Below are positions 54,936 through 64,000 of a stretch of DNA of 64,000 nt, one piece after another. Location: the NCBI RefSeq assembly GCF_963678635.1, contig NC_087063.1, positions 46,356,101 through 46,420,100 of the forward strand. Reading direction: 5' to 3'. This DNA is from Symsagittifera roscoffensis. Taxonomy: Eukaryota; Xenacoelomorpha; Acoela; Convolutidae. The translations under genes and the position numbers were made by a program. The notes below the pieces were generated by a model. It was not told where the DNA came from, did no database searches, and saw only the letters and a program-made list of their open reading frames with translations. Every line of letters starts with the position of its first letter. Positions within the stretch are counted from its first letter, which is position 1.

Positions 54936-55324
54936 TGGAACCAGTTTAAAACTAGTAATTATATCCATTTATATTATTGATAAAGCTATCTCTGTAAAGT
55001 ATTTCTAACTAACGAATCATGATCCATAACAAACACTTTCTATAAATTGTATAGCAGAAACTATTCATAGTTTCAGCAACAGAACGAAATGGATATAAAT
55101 TAGCAAACAGTCGTTCTACTTCAGAGCAGTCTCTGATAACTAACTCGCAAATACCAATATACACTAGATCTATTGAGACTAGGAGATATAAGACTAGACT
55201 AAATTCGGTATTAGACTAAGAATTTGCGCAAATCTATCCGGCCAAAAATAAGATAGCGTGACGAACAGACAGTGTACCTCATCTGAAATTACTCTATGAG
55301 TGAGCCACCCCGGACTTAATCTGA
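54936..55324 (+). repeat. Complete plus-strand LTR of element E (start of array unit 2)
   Basis: 389 bp. Starts TGGAACCAGTTTAAAACTAG; ends CGGACTTAATCTGA, where the other copies have TCA. U3 is 54936-55144, R-U5 55145-55324. A TATA box TATAAA lies at 55095-55100; transcription would start near 55125 (TCAGAGCAGT). Downstream TCTGGTGCAAAC corresponds to the primer-binding site of the other copies but is mutated. Confidence 0.8.
55095..55100 (+). promoter_or_regulatory. TATA box in element E LTR
   Basis: GGATATAAATTAGC about 45 bp before the CGCAAATACC point at which all R-U5 copies begin. The minus-strand 3' LTR has the related TATAAC at this place. Confidence 0.45.
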
Positions 55325-55414
55325 TCTGGTGCAAACAAGCGTCTCGAACAAGACCTCAACAATTTTAGATTTAGTAATTTCGAAATAGAAACAAGATCAA
55401 AAACACACCACAAA

Positions 55415-55612
55415 ATGTTCGCTAGTATTGCAAAACTAATGAGTATATCTCTACATCTCAATAAGTCTAACCAATTGAAAAAATTGATACGGGTGATACC
55501 AGGTCAAAATCCAAACAACAAGCCGAGCCCCTATATCGTGAAAGCACGCAGGCTGCAACTATTATTTATCTACAAAGTTCTCGATGCAGTAAATTTTCGA
55601 TCACAATTATGA
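55415..55612 (+). CDS. Small ORF of element E, unit 2 (65 codons)
   Basis: ATG to TGA, beginning MFASIAKLMSISLHLNKSN and containing NPNNKPSPYIVKARRLQ. It aligns along most of its length with the 67-codon ORFs of units 3 and 4 (58350, 61671). The basic, hydrophobic-patched sequence has no recognised family. It lies about 90 bp after the LTR, near the usual gag start. Confidence 0.45.
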   Translation: MFASIAKLMSISLHLNKSNQLKKLIRVIPGQNPNNKPSPYIVKARRLQLLFIYKVLDAVNFRSQL

Positions 55613-56282
55613 AATAAAAACTACGTGGAGCAGTAAGATTTGTCTTCAAGTCATATTTCTGTCAATGATGTTTTACCATACTGTATAACATTAAAACGAC
55701 TGATAAAAAGATACAAATGTCGTTCGTTTTCAAGAAATCTAAAAAAAACTTTAAGATTTTTCAAAAATAAAGTTAATCGAACAAAAAACACACAAATTAG
55801 TTAGTTAATTACCTTAAAGATAGTTTTTGAAATAATTAAGATAAACAGTGGAGAACTTCGGTCATCCATACTTCACTTGATTCCCACCTCTTAGTTGATC
55901 CAGGCTAAAACCCTTAAATTATTAGTAAGCTTTAAAATAGTTTCTAACGATCTACTTATGTTCTAATTATACCTGAACCTTGTGGATTGATTTACAACTC
56001 TCCGACCCTCCATCACAAATTAAAACCCTAACTAAGATTAAAACCGTTTTCTTAAAGCAAAACTAAATTACCGAGAAGATGCAAAACATTCTAAAGATTT
56101 GGTATACTCTCTCTCCTACCCGTCTAAACTCGACAATGTTTTCCCAAAGGATAGTATAACTACACAAAAATTGTAACAACTAACAGTTTAGAAAATTTAA
56201 AAATCTAACCCCTGGATTTTGCAAATAATTTTCTAACAATTTTTGCAAGAGATAATCTAGGAAGCAAGCAAACTATAGTACT

Positions 56283-57860
56283 CATTAATTGACTAATCAG
56301 AAACGAAAGATACCGTCTTGTAATTACACCACATAAACAAAAAAGGATTCATCAGATCAAAAAACAAACAAGTAAGAAGGCAAAAATCACGAAACAAAAA
56401 CAAATTTTCGAAGAAAGTTTTTCTAAAACACGAAACGCAGTTTCAAATCTGACTCAGCCACAAAACAAGAATTTCAAAATCTTCGAGATTTGACTGCAGA
56501 TCAAAGTAAACCAATAATCAGCCAAAATTAGTTTTCGGAATCAGAATCCACAACACCATCATCTATAAAAGGGAAAGCAGAATTGAAAGTTCATACCTTC
56601 CTTAACCAATAAGACTCTATAATTGGAATCAACCAATAAGTCATATCGTAATTCCCCGCAAAAAATTATAAAATAAGTGAAAATTTTGACGATAATTCTA
56701 TTCCTCCCCTTTTCATCCACCCACAAAGCGATCCCGCTGGAGGACAAGTGCAACTTTGCCATAATCTAATCGGAAATTTGTTCGATAAAGAAAAAAGCCC
56801 ATGTAAACAAAAAAATCCTGAAGTAAAAATCAAAAGACAAGTACTCGATCACAATATACCAGGCCTTAGTAATATCACTTCACATTACGGTTTATTTACC
56901 AATGCAGTTCTACCACCACAATCACCAAATCATCCACCACACCGAATTACAAAGAGATGATACAGAATTAGATTTTTCCAAGGTTTTCACAAAAATATAT
57001 AACAAATATAGAACACCCAAGTTCACAAAGAGCAAAATCGATCTTAACAAACATTGTTTTTTTCATCATTTATAGCTATGTTTCTATATTAGAAGCAAAC
57101 GGCACATTTTTTGTATCTTCACCGCAAACATCTCGGCAATAATAGGACATGAAAGAAATCTTTTCTCACAATTTTAAGTGTGACCCACTCACTGATAGTG
57201 AAATATCACAAATAATACAAATTGATCTACAAAAAATCCTAACATGGTTCACAAGACATTATTTTCAACACAATTCAAATTTAATCTTACTAGCCAGAAA
57301 AACTTTTCGACCAAAAACAGAAGATGAAACAAAATTAGCAGATAGAACAGATTATGTATGGACCCAGACTGGTCTCACATATTGTTTTTTAATATCCCTA
57401 ATAGTTTCCAAGTACAGCAATCGCTAGTTTTTATGTACACAAAGACTATTTAAGAGTACCGCCACCCACAACTAACACTACACCTGTAAATTATAAAAGA
57501 GAGTTTACTGATAGAGCAAGCAATAACAGCTTAACTTCATCATTCGTCAATACACAGTAAACCCTTATTGAAACTAGAAATTTGGCACCACAAGACATCA
57601 AAACTCAATCACCTATGTGAATTAGAAAGAGTTCAAATATTAAAATCTGTGGCATTATCAGTCCTCAAATTACCTTACGCAGGATATCTATTATCAGGTA
57701 GTCGCCTTAACTTCATTGATTATAAAGGAAACATTCTTAAGTAAATTACCTGCGCTAAGTTTTTCACCACTTTACGTTTTTGAAGACAAAAGATGCTACC
57801 AAGGCATACCAATATTCTTTAAAAAATAAAGTACATTTTATAGATATCCTATCACGCCGA
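56283..57860 (+). pseudogene. Element E body, array unit 2 (decayed long ORF)
   Basis: Starts with ATACCGTCTTGTAATTACACC and a basic Gln/Lys-rich stretch, then the long-ORF region from about 56690 (FIHPQSDPAG). The frame is open at 56748-56960 and, after a shift, at 57149-57427, ending in YSNR at a TAG shared with unit 3. Later text is open in pieces. Several defects are common to units 2 and 3, so the sequence decayed before duplication. The protein family is unknown. Confidence 0.6.
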
Positions 57861-58079
57861 ACATACTCATAGGATACAGCTGCTCCATATGGATCTGAAA
57901 ATAGCCACATTTTAGTACATATTAACCCAAATGACGAAAAAATTTATCTTCTCGTTCCATACCCTACTTTAATACCGCCTTTAAGGAAATTCTCACCTGA
58001 AAGCATACGCACAATCGCTCGTAAGCCAAACATAGATCTGCACTCAAAAAGCATTTTTTCAAAACCAGATAAAAAACAT

Positions 58080-58259
58080 CGCAAATACCAGTATACACTG
58101 GATCTATTGAGACTAGGAGATAAAGGAGTAAGATTAAAATTGGCTTTAGACTAAGAAGTTGGATGAATCTGTCCGGCCAAAAATAAGATAGCGTGACGAA
58201 CAGACGGTGAACATTATCTGAAAATACTCTATGATCGAGCCACACCGGACTTAATTTCA
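58080..58259 (+). repeat. R-U5-only partial LTR of element E, junction of units 2 and 3
   Basis: 180 bp matching 55145-55324, from CGCAAATACCAGTATACACT to GGACTTAATTTCA, then TC and TGGTGTGACCAAGAG (candidate primer-binding site). The ~207 bp U3 is missing; the body of unit 2 runs directly into CGCAAATACC. Confidence 0.8.
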
Positions 58260-58349
58260 TCTGGTGTGACCAAGAGTCTCGAACAAGACCTCAAAAGTTT
58301 TAGATTTAGCAAATTCGAAATATAATTAAGATCAAAAACACACCACAAA

Positions 58350-58553
58350 ATGTTCGATTGTGTTGCAAATTTATTGAGTATATCTCTATGTCTCGATAAG
58401 TCTAACCATTTCAACAAAACGATACAGCTGACAGCAGGTCAAAATCAAAACAACAAACTGAGCCCGTATATCGTGAAAACACGCAGGCTGCAACAAATTT
58501 TTTATCTACAAAGTTCTCAATGCAGTAGATTTTCATTGACAATTATGAAATAA
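58350..58553 (+). CDS. Small ORF of element E, unit 3 (67 codons)
   Basis: ATG to TAA; begins MFDCVANLLSISLCLDKSN and contains NQNNKLSPYIVKTRRLQ. Nearly identical to the ORF of unit 4 and clearly related to that of unit 2. Function unknown; the position suggests a leader or gag-N-terminal peptide. Confidence 0.5.
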   Translation: MFDCVANLLSISLCLDKSNHFNKTIQLTAGQNQNNKLSPYIVKTRRLQQIFYLQSSQCSRFSLTIMK

Positions 58554-58989
58554 AAATTACGTGGAGCAGTAAAATTCATTTTCAAGCCATATACCTCTCA
58601 ATGATGTTTAACCATTTTATATAACATAATAACGACTGATGAAAATTTACTAATGTCGTTCATTTTTTCAACAATTCTGCAAAATTTTTGAAAATTTCCA
58701 AAAACAAAATTGGTTGAACAAAAAAAACACAAATTACTTAGTAAAATAACTTAAAGTTAGTTTTAAAAAACTTTAGAAAAAAAATTCTTGTTTCTAAAGT
58801 ACTCAGATCTTCATCTTCGCACAATCCAGCTTCCTTTTTCTTCCATCTAAAACATCATCATAATCGCTCATAAAATAATATAATTCAAATCACTAATTTT
58901 CAAATCAACCCTTTCTTAATTTTATGACCTTTTTCTAAAAAACATACACCTTAGCCTAAAATTTTGTCAAAGCCTATCCTTGTTTTGTA

Positions 58990-59120
58990 AGAAACTAAAC
59001 TTTCTTCAAACCAGATCATCAAGGCTATCCTTGGATCTTTAGTTTTAATCTTAAAACTAAATTTTAATTCATTTAAAATCATTTGATCATCAAGGCTTCC
59101 CTTGGATCATTTAGAACAAT
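58990..59120 (+). repeat. GATCATCAAGG..CCTTGGATC repeat pair, unit 3
   Basis: GATCATCAAGGCTATCCTTG with GATCTTTAG at about 59016 and GATCATCAAGGCTTCCCTTG with GATCATTTAG at about 59086. Each copy can form a short imperfect hairpin (CAAGG/CCTTG arms). Unit 2 lacks this ~450 bp segment altogether. Confidence 0.7.
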
Positions 59121-59634
59121 TTTATTCTGCCCTCCTCTTGATAAATGTGTATAACGACATCAAACGTCGATTCATTCTCTCCACCCTCCAACCCTTATCA
59201 AACAACCGGGACTAATAGAATATTTAAGTAAAGCCTACCAGTATAATTAAGATAAACAGTGAAAAACTTCGGTTATCCATCCTTCATTTGAGCCCCCCCT
59301 CTTAGTTGACCCAGACTAAAACACTTAAAATATTAGTAAGCTTTAAAATAGTTTCTAACGATCTACTTATGTTCTAATTACACCTGAACCTCGTGGATTG
59401 ATTTACAATTCTCCAACCCTCCTGGTATACTCTCTCTCCTATCCGTCTAATGTTGACAATTTTTTCCCAAAGATTAGGATAACTACCCAAAAATTGTAAC
59501 AACTAACGGTTTAGAAAATATAAAAATCTAACCCCTGGATTTTGCAACCAATTTTCTAACACTTTTTTCAAGAGATAATCTAGGAAGCAAGCAAACTATA
59601 GTACTCAATAATTGACTAATCAGAAATGAAAGAT

Positions 59635-61200
59635 ACCGTCTTGTAATTACACCACATAAACAAAAAAGGATTCATCAGATCGAAAAACAAACAAGTACGA
59701 AGGCAAAAATCACGAAACAAAAACAAATTTTCGAAGAAAATTTTTCTAAAACACGAAACGCAGTTTCAAATCTGACTCAGCCACAAAACAAGAACTTCAA
59801 AATCTTCGAGATTTGACTGCAGATCAAAGTAAACCAATAATCAGCCAAATTTAGTTTTCGGAATCAGAATCCACAACACCATCATCTATGAAAGATAAAG
59901 CAGAATTGAAAGTTCATAACTTCCTAAACCAGTCAGATTCTATAATTGGAATCAACCAATAAGGCATATTGTAATTCTCCGCAAAAAATTATTAAATAAG
60001 TTGAAAATTTTGACGATAATTCTATTCCTCCCCTTTTCATCCACCCACAAAGCGATCCCGCTGGAGGACAAGTGCAACTTTGCCTTAATCTAATCGCAAA
60101 GTTGTTCGATAAAGAAAATAGCCTATGTAAACAAAAATATCCTGAAGTAAAAATCAAAAGACAAGTACTCGATCACTATATACCAGGCCTTAGTAATATC
60201 ACTTCACATTACGGTTTAATTACCAACGCAGTTCTACCACCACAATCAACAAATCATCCACCACACCGAATACAAACAGATGATACAGAATTAGATTTTT
60301 CCAAGGTTTTCACAAAATATATAACAAATATAGAACACCCAAGTTCACAAAGATCAAAATCTATCTTAACAAACATTGTTTTTTTCATCAATTATAGCTA
60401 TGTTTCTATATTTGAAGCAAACGGCACATTTTATGTATCTTCACCGCAAACATCTCGGCAATATCAGGACTTGAAAGAAATCTTTTCTCACAATTTTAAG
60501 TGTGACCCACTCACTGATAGTGAAATATCACAAATAATACAAATTGATCTACAAAAAATCCTAACATGGTTCATAATACAATATTTTCAACACAATTCAA
60601 ATTTAATCTTACTAGCCAGAAAAATTTTTCGACCAAAAACAGAAGATGAAACAATATTAGCAGATAGAACAGATTATGTATGGACCCAGACTGGTCTCAC
60701 ATATTGTTTTTTAATATCCCTAATAGTTTCCAAGTACAGCAATCGCTAGTTTTTATGTACACAAAGACTATTTAAGAGTACCGCCACCCACAACTAACAC
60801 TACACCTGTAAATTATAAAAGAGAGTTTACTGATAGAGCAAGCAATAACAGCTTAACTTCATCATTCGTCAATACACAGTAAACCCTTATTGAAACTAAA
60901 ATTTGGCACCACAAGCCATCAAAACTCAATCACCTATGTGAATTAGAAAGAGTTCAAATATTAAAATCTGTGGCATTATCAGTCCTCAAATTACCTTACG
61001 CAGGATATCTATTATCAGGTAGCCGCCTTAACTTCATTGATTATGAAGGAAACATTTTTTAGTAAATTACCTGCGCTAAGTATTTCACCACTTTACGTTT
61101 TTGAAGACAAAAGATGCTACCAAGGCATACCAATACTCTTTAAAAAATAAAGTACATTTTATAAATATCCTATCACGCCGAACATACTCATAGGATACAA
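59635..61200 (+). pseudogene. Element E body, array unit 3 (longest surviving ORF, 60000-60749)
   Basis: After a basic Lys/Gln-rich stretch (about 59650-59830) the frame is open for 250 codons from 60000 to a TAG at 60747-60749. It contains PPLFIHPQSDPAGGQVQL, a Lys-rich VKIKRQVLDHYIPGLS, a hydrophobic ILTNIVFFINYSYVSIF, SPQTSRQYQDLKEIF and TDYVWTQTGLTYCFLISL. There is no ATG at the place of the ATG seen in unit 4. Beyond the stop, related coding text continues in other frames with more stops and merges into R-U5 at 61401. I recognise no domain. It could be a gag- or envelope-like protein of the element; this is inference from position only. Confidence 0.55.
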
Positions 61201-61400
61201 TTGTTCCATGTGGATCTGAAAATAGCCACATTTTAGTACATATTAACCCAAATGACGAAAAAATTTATCTTCTCGTTCCATACCCTACTTTAATACTGCC
61301 TTTAAGGAAATTCTCACCTGAAAGCATACGCGCAATCGCTCGTAAGCCAAACATAGACCTGCACTCAATAGGCATTTTTTCGAAACCAGATAAACAACAT

Positions 61401-61580
61401 CGCAAATACCAGTATACACTGGATCTATTAAGACTAGGAGATATAAGAGTAAGATTAAAATTGGCATTAGACTAAGAAGTTGGACGAGTCTGTCCGGCCA
61501 AAAATAAGATAGCGTGACGAACAGACGGTGATTATTTTCTGAAAATACTTTATGATTGAGCCACACCGGACTTAAACTCA
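61401..61580 (+). repeat. R-U5-only partial LTR of element E, junction of units 3 and 4
   Basis: 180 bp nearly identical to 58080-58259 and exactly 3321 bp downstream of it. Ends CGGACTTAAACTCA, then TC and TGGTGTGACCAAGAG. Again no U3. Confidence 0.8.
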
Positions 61581-61670
61581 TCTGGTGTGACCAAGAGTCT
61601 CGAACAAGACCTCAACAGCTTTAGATTTAGCAAATTCTAAATATAATTAAGATCAAAAGCACACCACAAA

Positions 61671-61874
61671 ATGTTCGATTGTATTAGAAATTTAATGAGT
61701 ATATCTCTATGTCTCGATAAGTCTAACCATATCAACAAAACGATACAGCTGACAGCAGGTCAAAATCAAAACAACAAACTGAGCCCGTATATCGTGAAAA
61801 CACGCAGGCTGCAACAAATTTTTTATCTACAAAGTTCTCAATGCAGTAGATTTTCATTGACAATTATGAAATAA
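61671..61874 (+). CDS. Small ORF of element E, unit 4 (67 codons)
   Basis: Begins MFDCIRNLMSISLCLDKSN; differs from the unit 3 ORF at only about five residues. Exactly 3321 bp from it. Function unknown. Confidence 0.5.
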   Translation: MFDCIRNLMSISLCLDKSNHINKTIQLTAGQNQNNKLSPYIVKTRRLQQIFYLQSSQCSRFSLTIMK

Positions 61875-62329
61875 AAATTACGTGGAGCAGTAAAATTCAT
61901 TTTCAAGCCATATACCTCTCAATGATGTTTAACCATTTTATATAACATAATAACGACTGATGAAAATTTAATAATATCGTTCATTTTCAACAATTCTGCA
62001 AAATTTTTGAAAATTTCCAAAAACAAAATTGGTTGAACAAAAAAAACACAAATTACTTAGTAAAATAACTTAAAGTTAGTTTTAAAAAACTTTAGAAAAA
62101 AAATTCTTGTTTCTAAAGTACTCAGATTTTCATCTTCGCACAATCCAGCTTCCTTTTTCTTCCATCTAAAACATAATCATAGTCGCTCAAAAAATAATAT
62201 ACTTCAAATCACTAATTTTCAAATCAACCCTTTCTTAATTTTATGACCTTTTTCTAAAAAACATACACCTTAGCCTAAAATTTTGTCAAGGCCTATCCTT
62301 GTTTTGTAAGAAACTAAACTTTCTTCAAA

Positions 62330-63080
62330 CCAGATCATCAAGGCTATCCTTGGATCTTTAGTTTCAATCTTAAAACTAAATTTTAATTCATTTGAAAACA
62401 TTTGATCATCAAGGCTTCCCTTGGATCATTTAGAACAATTTTATTCTGCCCTCCTCTTGATAAAAGTGTGTAACGACATCAAACGTCGATTCACTCTCCA
62501 GCCTTATCAACGACCCAAGACTAATGGAAATTTTTGAATAACTAACTATTTTAAGTAAGATAAAGAATGAAGAACTTCGTTTACTCATCCTTCTTTTATG
62601 CCCCTCTTCTTAATTGACATAGGCTTAAAAATACCTAGATTTAGTAGGATCTAAAATTTTATTGAAAATCTTTTTGCCTTCTATTTATACCTGAATTTTA
62701 TTGAACAAAAAATACAAAAATATTTAGTAGGGACTTTTAACGTCGAGTTTATTTTAAATTATAAACAAATTTATTGCTTCTCAGGGAACCATTTTTTCTT
62801 CGTACCCGCTTCTACACCTAAAACATAACCAAATTTATTCAAAAACTAACGTCAATCAAAACTTCAACCGTAAAAATAATTTTAAATCTATAACTTTTCT
62901 TAAACTTAAATTTTTTATTAAATTTTTTTTCTCAATGCTCATTCTTACCCCTTGATAATTTAAATTTCTCTTTAAAACAGATTATCAAGGCTTTCCTTGG
63001 ATCTTTATTTGTACTTTAGATGAACTTTTTTTTCACTTAAATCAACTGATCATCAAGGCTGCCCTTGGATCAATGAGAAC
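62330..63080 (+). repeat. GATCATCAAGG..CCTTGGATC repeats, unit 4 (two pairs)
   Basis: Motif copies near 62333, 62404, 62980 and 63050. Each pair is followed by AACAA.TTTATTCTGCC or TTTGTTCTCTCC and by GTGTAACGAC.TCAAACGTC then GATTCA, so a ~645-bp subunit is repeated within unit 4. Confidence 0.7.
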
Positions 63081-63818
63081 AACTTTGTTCTCTCCACCTC
63101 ATAATTTAAAGTGTGTAACGACCTCAAACGTCGATTCATTCTCGCCACCCTCCAACCCTTATCAAACAACCAGGACTAATAGAATATTTTAGGAAAAACA
63201 ACCAGTATAATTAAGATAAACAGTGAAGAACTTCAGTTATCCATCCTTCATTTGAGCCCCCCTCTTAGTTGACCCAGACTAAGACCCTTAAAATTGTGGA
63301 ATGATTTATAATTCTCCAACGCTCGATCACAAAACAAAACCTTAAGTAAGATTAAGTAAGTTTTTCTCAAATTTAAATTTAATTACCAAGAAAATACAAA
63401 ACAATATAATTTAGGCAGTAAGCAAATACTAAAATTACACAGTTGTTTAATCAAAGTCGAAAGATACGATCTTGTAATTACACCACATAAACAAACTATA
63501 GAATACATTAAATCAAAAAGACAAACACGGAAAAAGGAAAAAATAGCAAAACAAAAACAAGTTTTTCCACAAAATCTAACGCAGTTTCGGAAACAGACAC
63601 AACTACAGTACAAGAACTTCAGGACCTAAAAGATTCGATAGATAAAAATAATCCACTAACAGATATATTTCTCTGACTCAGAATCTACGTCACCATCATC
63701 AATAAAAAATAAGCGAAGAAGTAAAAACCATACATTGAAAAACCGGTACGACTATATAAATGGAATCAGCCAATAAGACTCATTGAAAGTTACGCATTAA
63801 CAGTTTTAAGATACAAAA

Positions 63819-64000
63819 ATGATGCAATACGACAAAAATTTTGATGATTACTCTACACTTTTCTTGGTTATCCATCCACAAAGTGATTCCGCCCGAATTG
63901 CAAATTTAATTGCAAATGTATTCGACAAAGGAAATAGTCCGTGCACACAGGAATTTCCCGAAATAAAATTTAAAAGACAAACACTTGATCACTATGTAAA
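63819..64000 (+). CDS. Start of element E long ORF, unit 4 (runs off window)
   Basis: ATGATG at 63819 opens a frame that continues to the window edge (60 codons and counting): MMQYDKNFDDYSTLFLVIHP, then QSDSARIANLIANVFDKG and a Lys-rich end. It aligns with 60010-60180 of unit 3, where the ATG is lost. Unit 4 is more diverged from units 2 and 3 in this part and may belong to a better preserved copy. No family recognised. Confidence 0.45.
   Translation, partial: MMQYDKNFDDYSTLFLVIHPQSDSARIANLIANVFDKGNSPCTQEFPEIKFKRQTLDHYV

Noticed and set aside
57964..58260. 98-codon minus-strand ORF repeated at 61285-61581
   Set aside because: Present twice only because the units are near-identical; it is antisense to the body/R-U5 junction, and the plus strand carries the related coding text.
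58260..58295. Complete tRNA match for the element E primer-binding site
   Set aside because: TGGTGTGACCA fits a PBS by position, and its complement ends in CCA, but a full T-arm pairing could not be built, so no donor tRNA is named.

Overview
The window is AT-rich, intron-rich nuclear DNA from an invertebrate animal, most likely a protostome. It holds three multi-exon genes with canonical GT/AG introns, all on the + strand. One encodes an innexin, a family of invertebrate gap-junction proteins, which argues against a vertebrate, plant or fungus. I cannot name the species. Most remaining DNA is transposable-element sequence.

Genes: (1) 1661-5836 is the 3' part of the gene for COP9 signalosome subunit 2 (seven exons; the N-terminal ~80 residues lie outside the window). 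(2) 22905-26687 is a six-exon innexin of 518 aa; its last 36 codons are duplicated exactly 120 bp downstream, just past the stop. (3) 28546-48381 is a ten-exon Cys-loop ligand-gated chloride channel of the GABA-A/RDL/glycine type (509 aa) with a signal peptide, a 13-residue Cys loop, a PAR motif before M2 and four membrane segments. Its introns (one of 10.7 kb) are full of mobile DNA. CSN2 is a housekeeping gene; the innexin and the receptor both suggest neuronal or excitable-cell signalling, but no shared regulation is visible.

Mobile and repeated DNA by region: 2.5-6.2 kb, two tRNA-derived SINE-like copies; 9.4-10.4 kb, a dead LINE reverse transcriptase fragment; 10.9-20.3 kb, five degenerate ~1.5-2.4 kb tandem units, each with a tRNA-like A-box/B-box pair; 20.4-41.9 kb, at least eight copies of a ~540 bp element whose sub-terminal inverted repeats and end hairpin resemble non-autonomous Helentrons (called element A here); 31.7-33.1 kb, a foldback element made of a short iterated motif next to a TA-flanked TIR element; 43.3-44.1 kb, a TA-flanked TIR element rich in GCGGAATCCGC palindromes (element B); 45.2-46.4 kb, two hAT-type elements, one with a perfect 8-bp target duplication.

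48.56-64.0 kb is the most unusual part. A 3.8-kb LTR retroelement (element E) sits in minus orientation with two ~0.4 kb LTRs, a 6-bp target duplication (GAACTT) and a candidate primer-binding site. It is followed by plus-strand copies of the same element as a ~3.3 kb tandem array. In that array one LTR is complete and the next two are R-U5 only, fused directly to the body. The body carries a 67-codon ORF, hairpin-like GATC...AAGG repeats and a long ORF of unrecognised family. No reverse transcriptase, integrase or protease is recognisable. This is the best candidate for something undescribed.
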